A DNA stretch of 64,000 nucleotides from Pseudomonas thermotolerans DSM 14292 (lineage in GTDB: Bacteria; Pseudomonadota; Gammaproteobacteria; Pseudomonadales; Pseudomonadaceae): assembly GCF_000364625.1 (NCBI RefSeq), contig NZ_KB822600.1, forward strand, positions 1-64,000, given 5' to 3'. The notes under the pieces are model-generated. The model had not been told where the DNA came from and ran no database searches. It saw nothing but the letters and a program-made list of their open reading frames with translations. The position numbers were made by a program, and so were the translations under genes. Numbering within the stretch: the first letter of the stretch is position 1; each line of letters opens with the position of its first letter. This document shows, piece after piece, positions 60,494 to 64,000 of the stretch.

Positions 60494-61531
60494 TCAGGGC
60501 GCCGGGTTGGGCTGCTCGCGGTGGATCGCCTCGATGCCCTCCAGCACCTCCGCGGAGAGCTCGAGGTCCAGGCTTGCCAGGTTGCTGTCCAGCTGTTCCA
60601 GGCTGGTCGCGCCGATGATGTTGCTGGTCACGAACGGCTGGGCGGTGACGAAGGCCAGGGCCATCTGCGCCGGATCCAGGCCGTGCTCGCGGGCCAGCGC
60701 CACGTAGCGCGAGCAGGCCGCCTGGGACTGCGGGTTGGTGTAGCGGGTGAAGCGGCTGAACAGGGTGATCCGCGCGTTGGCCGGGCGGGCGCCGTTCTCG
60801 TACTTGCCGGAGAGCATGCCGAAGGCCATCGGCGAGTAGGCCAGCAGGCCGCATTGCTCGCGGATGGCGATTTCCGCCAGGCCTACCTCGAAGGTGCGGT
60901 TGAGCAGGTTGTAGGGGTTCTGGATGGACACCGGGCGCGGCAGGCCGAGCTGTTCGGACAGCTCCAGGAACTTCATGGTGCCCCAGGGCGTCTCGTTGGA
61001 CAGGCCGATGTGACGGATCTTGCCGGCCTTCACCTGCTCGCTGAGCACCTCCAGGGTTTCCGCCAGCGGGGTGAAGCTCTCCTCCTTGTGGCGATAGCCA
61101 AGCTGGCCAAAGAAGTTGGTGCTGCGCTCCGGCCAGTGCAGCTGGTAGAGGTCGATCCAGTCGGTCTGCAGACGCTTCAGGCTGGCATCCAGGGCGGCGA
61201 CGATGTTGCGCCGGTCGTGCCTGAGCTGGCCGTCGCGGATATGGCTGATGCCGTTGCCCGGGCCGGCCACCTTGCTGGCGAGGATCCAGTCGGCGCGGTT
61301 GCCGCGGGTCCTGAAGTACTCGCCGATGATTTGCTCGGTGCGCCCGTAGGTCTCGGCGCGCGGTGGCACCGGGTACATCTCGGCGGTGTCGAGGAAGTTG
61401 ATGCCGGCGGCGCGGGCTCGGTCGAGCTGCGCGAAGGCCTCGTCCTGGGTGTTCTGCTGGCCCCAGGTCATGCTGCCCAGGCACAGGGCGCTGACCTTGA
61501 GGTCGGTGCGGCCCAGTTGACGGTATTCCAT
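60494..61531 (-). CDS. tas: Tas-like NADP-dependent aldo/keto reductase
   Basis: A 345-residue TIM-barrel reductase, same size as E. coli Tas (346). The catalytic tetrad is visible as D and Y in FLDTAEMYPVP, K in ILASKVAG, and H in LYQLHWPER. MEYRQLGRTDLKVSALCLGSMTWG is the family N-terminus. ATG 61531 fits this. Substrate unknown. Confidence 0.93.
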   Translation of the reverse strand: MEYRQLGRTDLKVSALCLGSMTWGQQNTQDEAFAQLDRARAAGINFLDTAEMYPVPPRAETYGRTEQIIGEYFRTRGNRADWILASKVAGPGNGISHIRDGQLRHDRRNIVAALDASLKRLQTDWIDLYQLHWPERSTNFFGQLGYRHKEESFTPLAETLEVLSEQVKAGKIRHIGLSNETPWGTMKFLELSEQLGLPRPVSIQNPYNLLNRTFEVGLAEIAIREQCGLLAYSPMAFGMLSGKYENGARPANARITLFSRFTRYTNPQSQAACSRYVALAREHGLDPAQMALAFVTAQPFVTSNIIGATSLEQLDSNLASLDLELSAEVLEGIEAIHREQPNPAP

Positions 61532-61709
61532 GGCTGGCTCCTGTACTTCTTGCGCGAGGGAAGCGCCCATGAAAGCAGGTTGAATTTTTCCGCGCAATCG
61601 GCATAATTCCGCAGCCATTTTCGACGGGGGATGCCTAGCCCGTCGAGCTCAGGCCCTGCGAGCGTGAAGACCCGAGCCCCGATGATCGCGCGTGGTGGCC
61701 GCACTTGGC

Positions 61710-61738
61710 TTGTAAAAGCCTGCACCTTTCAGTAAGAT
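61710..61738 (+). promoter_or_regulatory. Sigma-70-type promoter of rplM-rpsI
   Basis: TTGTAA (61710-61715), 17-bp spacer, TAAGAT (61733-61738), giving a leader of about 35 nt before rplM. The leader holds a short CCGCC/GGGCGG hairpin that could serve autogenous control, though this is not shown. Confidence 0.6.
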
Positions 61739-61779
61739 CCGCCGTCTTATTTTCAGGGCGGCCCCTGAGGCTATAAAGA

Positions 61780-62208
61780 ATGAAAACTTTTACTGCTAAA
61801 CCGGAAACCGTTAAGCGCGACTGGTACGTCGTCGACGCCGCTGGCCAGACTCTGGGTCGTCTGGCTACCGAAATCGCCGCCCGTCTGCGTGGCAAGCACA
61901 AGCCTGAATACACCCCGCACGTCGATACCGGCGACTACATCGTCGTGATCAACGCAGAGCAAGTTCGTGTGACCGGCTCCAAGGCCACCGACAAGAAGTA
62001 CTACTCGCACTCCGGCTTCCCGGGTGGCATCAAGGAGATCAACTTCGAAAAGCTGATCGCCAAGGCGCCCGAGCGTGTGATCGAAACCGCGGTCAAGGGC
62101 ATGCTGCCGAAGAACCCGCTGGGTCGTGACATGTATCGCAAGCTGAAGGTGTACAAGGGTGCCGAGCATCCGCATACCGCTCAGCAGCCCCAAGAACTGA
62201 AGATTTGA
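61780..62208 (+). CDS. rplM: 50S ribosomal protein L13
   Basis: A 142-residue L13: [33 protein letters not shown] and the conserved [19 protein letters not shown]. It is followed 14 bp later by rpsI. Codon use is less GC-biased at the third position than its neighbours (many T-ending codons), as expected for a highly expressed gene. Confidence 0.98.
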   Translation: MKTFTAKPETVKRDWYVVDAAGQTLGRLATEIAARLRGKHKPEYTPHVDTGDYIVVINAEQVRVTGSKATDKKYYSHSGFPGGIKEINFEKLIAKAPERVIETAVKGMLPKNPLGRDMYRKLKVYKGAEHPHTAQQPQELKI

Positions 62209-62222
62209 CGGAATAGTTCATT

Positions 62223-62615
62223 ATGTCGGCGACTCAAAATTACGGCACTGGCCGTCGCAAGACCGCTACCGCTCGCGTTTTCCTGCGTCCGGGTACTGGC
62301 AACATCTCCATCAACAACCGTAGCCTGGATAACTTCTTCGGTCGCGAAACCGCCCGCATGGTGGTTCGTCAGCCCCTCGAGCTGACCGAGACCGCCGAGA
62401 AGTTCGACATCTACGTCACCGTCAGTGGTGGTGGTGTCAGTGGCCAGGCCGGCGCCATCCGTCACGGCATCACCCGTGCCCTGATGAGCTACGACGAAGG
62501 CCTGCGCAGCGCGCTGCGCAAAGCTGGCTACGTCACCCGCGATGCTCGCGAGGTGGAGCGCAAGAAGGTCGGTCTGCGCAAGGCGCGCAAGCGTCCGCAG
62601 TACTCCAAGCGCTAA
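62223..62615 (+). CDS. rpsI: 30S ribosomal protein S9
   Basis: A 130-residue S9 beginning with the family's [18 protein letters not shown] and ending in the basic tail [17 protein letters not shown], whose final lysine-arginine contacts P-site tRNA. Short spacing shows an operon with rplM. Confidence 0.98.
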   Translation: MSATQNYGTGRRKTATARVFLRPGTGNISINNRSLDNFFGRETARMVVRQPLELTETAEKFDIYVTVSGGGVSGQAGAIRHGITRALMSYDEGLRSALRKAGYVTRDAREVERKKVGLRKARKRPQYSKR

Positions 62616-62635
62616 TTCGCTTTCGCATACGAAGC

Positions 62636-62672
62636 GCCCGGTTTCCAGTTGGAAACCGGGCGTTTTTTTTTG
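62636..62672 (+). terminator. Rho-independent terminator of rplM-rpsI
   Basis: A 12-13 bp stem (CGCCCGGTTTCCA 62636-62648 with TGGAAACCGGGCG 62651-62663), followed by nine T residues. It separates the ribosomal genes from the bc1 genes. Confidence 0.97.
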
Positions 62673-62761
62673 GCTGCCCTTAGTTGCGTTGCGACAAGTT
62701 GCCGCATGCTGGAAGGCCGCATCTGGCAAGGGCTTCAGCGTTTTTGTGTCTAATAGTTACC

Positions 62762-62790
62762 TTGTCAGAAATGGGGCTTTTCTTTACCAT
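62762..62790 (+). promoter_or_regulatory. Sigma-70-type promoter of petA-petB
   Basis: TTGTCA (62762-62767), 17-bp spacer, TACCAT (62785-62790). A T/A-rich leader of about 75 nt follows before petA. The -35 is near consensus. Confidence 0.65.
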
Positions 62791-62870
62791 TTGCCAAATT
62801 TTTTTGCGGCTCGAATTTATTTAGTAGATGCCTGAAACAACAGGCCACAAAGCTGATGGGAGACGACTGA

Positions 62871-63464
62871 ATGAGCAATGACGGCGTGAATGCAGGCCGG
62901 CGTCGCTTCCTTGTGGCAGCCACTTCGGTAGTGGGTGCTGCGGGGGCGGTGGGTGCTGCGGTCCCGTTCGTGGGGTCATGGTTCCCGAGCGCCAAGGCCA
63001 AGGCCGCAGGTGCACCGGTGAAAGTGAATGTCAGCAAGATCGAGGCGGGTCAGCAGATTGTCGCTGAATGGCGTGGTCAGCCGGTATTCATCGTCCGCCG
63101 TACCGAGGAAATCCTCCGTAACCTGGAGAAGGTTGCTGGCCAGGTGGCCGACCCCGAGTCCAAGTCTTCGGTGCAGCCTGCGTACGTGGATCCCAAAACC
63201 CGCTCGATCAAGCCCGAGCTGCTGGTCCTGGTAGGCCTGTGCACCCACCTGGGCTGCTCGCCTTCCTTCCGTCCGGAGGTGGCTCCGGCCGACCTCGGCC
63301 CGGACTGGGTCGGCGGCTATTTCTGCCCCTGCCACGGTTCTCGCTACGATCTCGCCGGCCGCGTCTACAAGGCGCAGCCCGCCCCCTTGAACCTGCCGGT
63401 GCCGCCGCACTCCTACGAGTCGGATGATGTCATCGTCATCGGTGTGGACCAGGAGAACGCCTGA
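62871..63464 (+). CDS. petA: Ubiquinol-cytochrome c reductase iron-sulfur subunit
   Basis: A 197-residue Rieske protein of the cytochrome bc1 complex. The 2Fe-2S ligands are in CTHLGC (C124, H126) and CPCHGS (C152, H155); C129 and C154 form the disulfide. The N-terminus has a Tat-like twin-arginine motif (GRRRFLVAATS) before one membrane helix. It overlaps petB by one base. Confidence 0.97.
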   Translation: MSNDGVNAGRRRFLVAATSVVGAAGAVGAAVPFVGSWFPSAKAKAAGAPVKVNVSKIEAGQQIVAEWRGQPVFIVRRTEEILRNLEKVAGQVADPESKSSVQPAYVDPKTRSIKPELLVLVGLCTHLGCSPSFRPEVAPADLGPDWVGGYFCPCHGSRYDLAGRVYKAQPAPLNLPVPPHSYESDDVIVIGVDQENA

Positions 63465-64000
63465 TGAGCAAATTCATGGAATGGATCGATGCGCGCTTCC
63501 CGGCCACCAAGATGTGGGAAGACCATCTCTCCAAATACTACGCGCCGAAGAATTTCAACTTCCTGTACTTCTTCGGTTCCCTGGCCCTGCTGGTGCTGGT
63601 CAACCAGATCCTCACCGGCATCTGGCTGACCATGAGCTTCACCCCGAGCGCTGAAGAGGCCTTCGCGTCCGTCGAATACATCATGCGTGACGTGGAGTAC
63701 GGCTGGATCATCCGCTACCTGCACTCCACCGGCGCTTCGGCGTTCTTCATCGTCGTCTACCTGCACATGTTCCGCGGCCTGCTCTACGGCTCCTACCAGA
63801 AGCCGCGCGAGCTGGTGTGGATCTTCGGCATGCTGATCTACCTGTGCCTGATGGCCGAGGCCTTCATGGGTTACCTGCTACCCTGGGGTCAGATGTCTTA
63901 CTGGGGGGCCCAGGTGATCATCTCGCTGTTCGGCGCCATCCCGGTGATCGGTGAGGACCTCACCCAGTGGATCCGTGGTGACTACCTGATCTCCGGCATC
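63464..64000 (+). CDS. petB: Cytochrome b of the bc1 complex (5' part)
   Basis: Partial; cut by the right edge. MSKFMEWIDARFPATKMWEDHLSKYYAPKNFNF leads into the first cytochrome b helices. The RYLHSTGASAFFIVVYLHMFRGL segment has a haem-ligand histidine, and GYLLPWGQMSYWGAQV is the family Qo-site region. The ATG shares one base with the petA stop (TGATG). petC should follow outside the window. Confidence 0.97.
   Translation, partial: MSKFMEWIDARFPATKMWEDHLSKYYAPKNFNFLYFFGSLALLVLVNQILTGIWLTMSFTPSAEEAFASVEYIMRDVEYGWIIRYLHSTGASAFFIVVYLHMFRGLLYGSYQKPRELVWIFGMLIYLCLMAEAFMGYLLPWGQMSYWGAQVIISLFGAIPVIGEDLTQWIRGDYLISGI

Overview
The window is GC-rich chromosomal DNA from a gammaproteobacterium, almost certainly Pseudomonas or a close relative. 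Several blocks keep a gene order I recognise from pseudomonads. One is leucine dehydrogenase followed by the three genes of a 2-oxoacid dehydrogenase. Others are endA next to an SOS-controlled yebG, the lptC-lptA-lptB-rpoN-hpf-ptsN-rapZ-ptsO cluster, mlaFEDCB-ibaG-murA-hisG, a fused cysNC, and rplM-rpsI-petA-petB. Nearly all of it is core housekeeping sequence. I see no rRNA or tRNA gene, insertion sequence, prophage, CRISPR array, plasmid or secretion cluster.

Layout. Positions 1-6117: 5' end of ETF-ubiquinone oxidoreductase, a small conserved protein, an orphan PqqF-like M16 peptidase, an outer-membrane porin and a lipoate-ligase family protein. 6118-13430: CysZ, thioredoxin reductase, HopJ and DUF1244 proteins, FolM, a degenerate PilZ protein, a MioC-like flavodoxin, and a LysR regulator divergent from an LrgA/LrgB pair. 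13431-20510: class II aldolase, alpha/beta hydrolase, SirB1-like protein, then ldh-E1alpha-E1beta-E2, closed by a strong hairpin. 20514-28879: GNAT and GyrI-like pair, a doubtful 88-codon frame, yebG with a near-consensus LexA box, endA, a CaiB-type CoA-transferase, a membrane diguanylate cyclase, yaeQ, recJ and a nitrilase-family amidase.

28882-39869: tldD, darP (yjgA), pmbA, the nitrogen-PTS/RpoN block, and the LPS export and Kdo synthesis genes lptBAC-kdsC-kdsD. 40087-48131: the Mla lipid-transport operon, ibaG, murA, hisG, hisD and hisC, ending in a 15-bp bidirectional terminator. 48155-59113: algW, a Nif3-family gene, cysD-cysNC for sulfate activation, yhcB, a small hydrolase, trpS, zapE, a periplasmic protein and a GlxA-type AraC regulator. 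59264-64000: an acyl-CoA dehydrogenase, a Tas-like aldo/keto reductase, rplM-rpsI with a textbook terminator, then petA and the 5' part of petB.

Functionally the window is dominated by envelope assembly (Lpt, Kdo, Mla, MurA, AlgW), sulfur assimilation (CysZ, CysD, CysNC), histidine biosynthesis, branched-chain 2-oxoacid metabolism and translation. I did not find a convincing undescribed system. The points most worth checking are a strongly codon-biased 88-codon frame next to yebG, a possibly frameshifted small gene after pmbA, a 13-bp inverted repeat just upstream of hisD, a 19-bp palindrome over the start of the LysR gene, and a PilZ-like protein with a non-canonical ligand motif.
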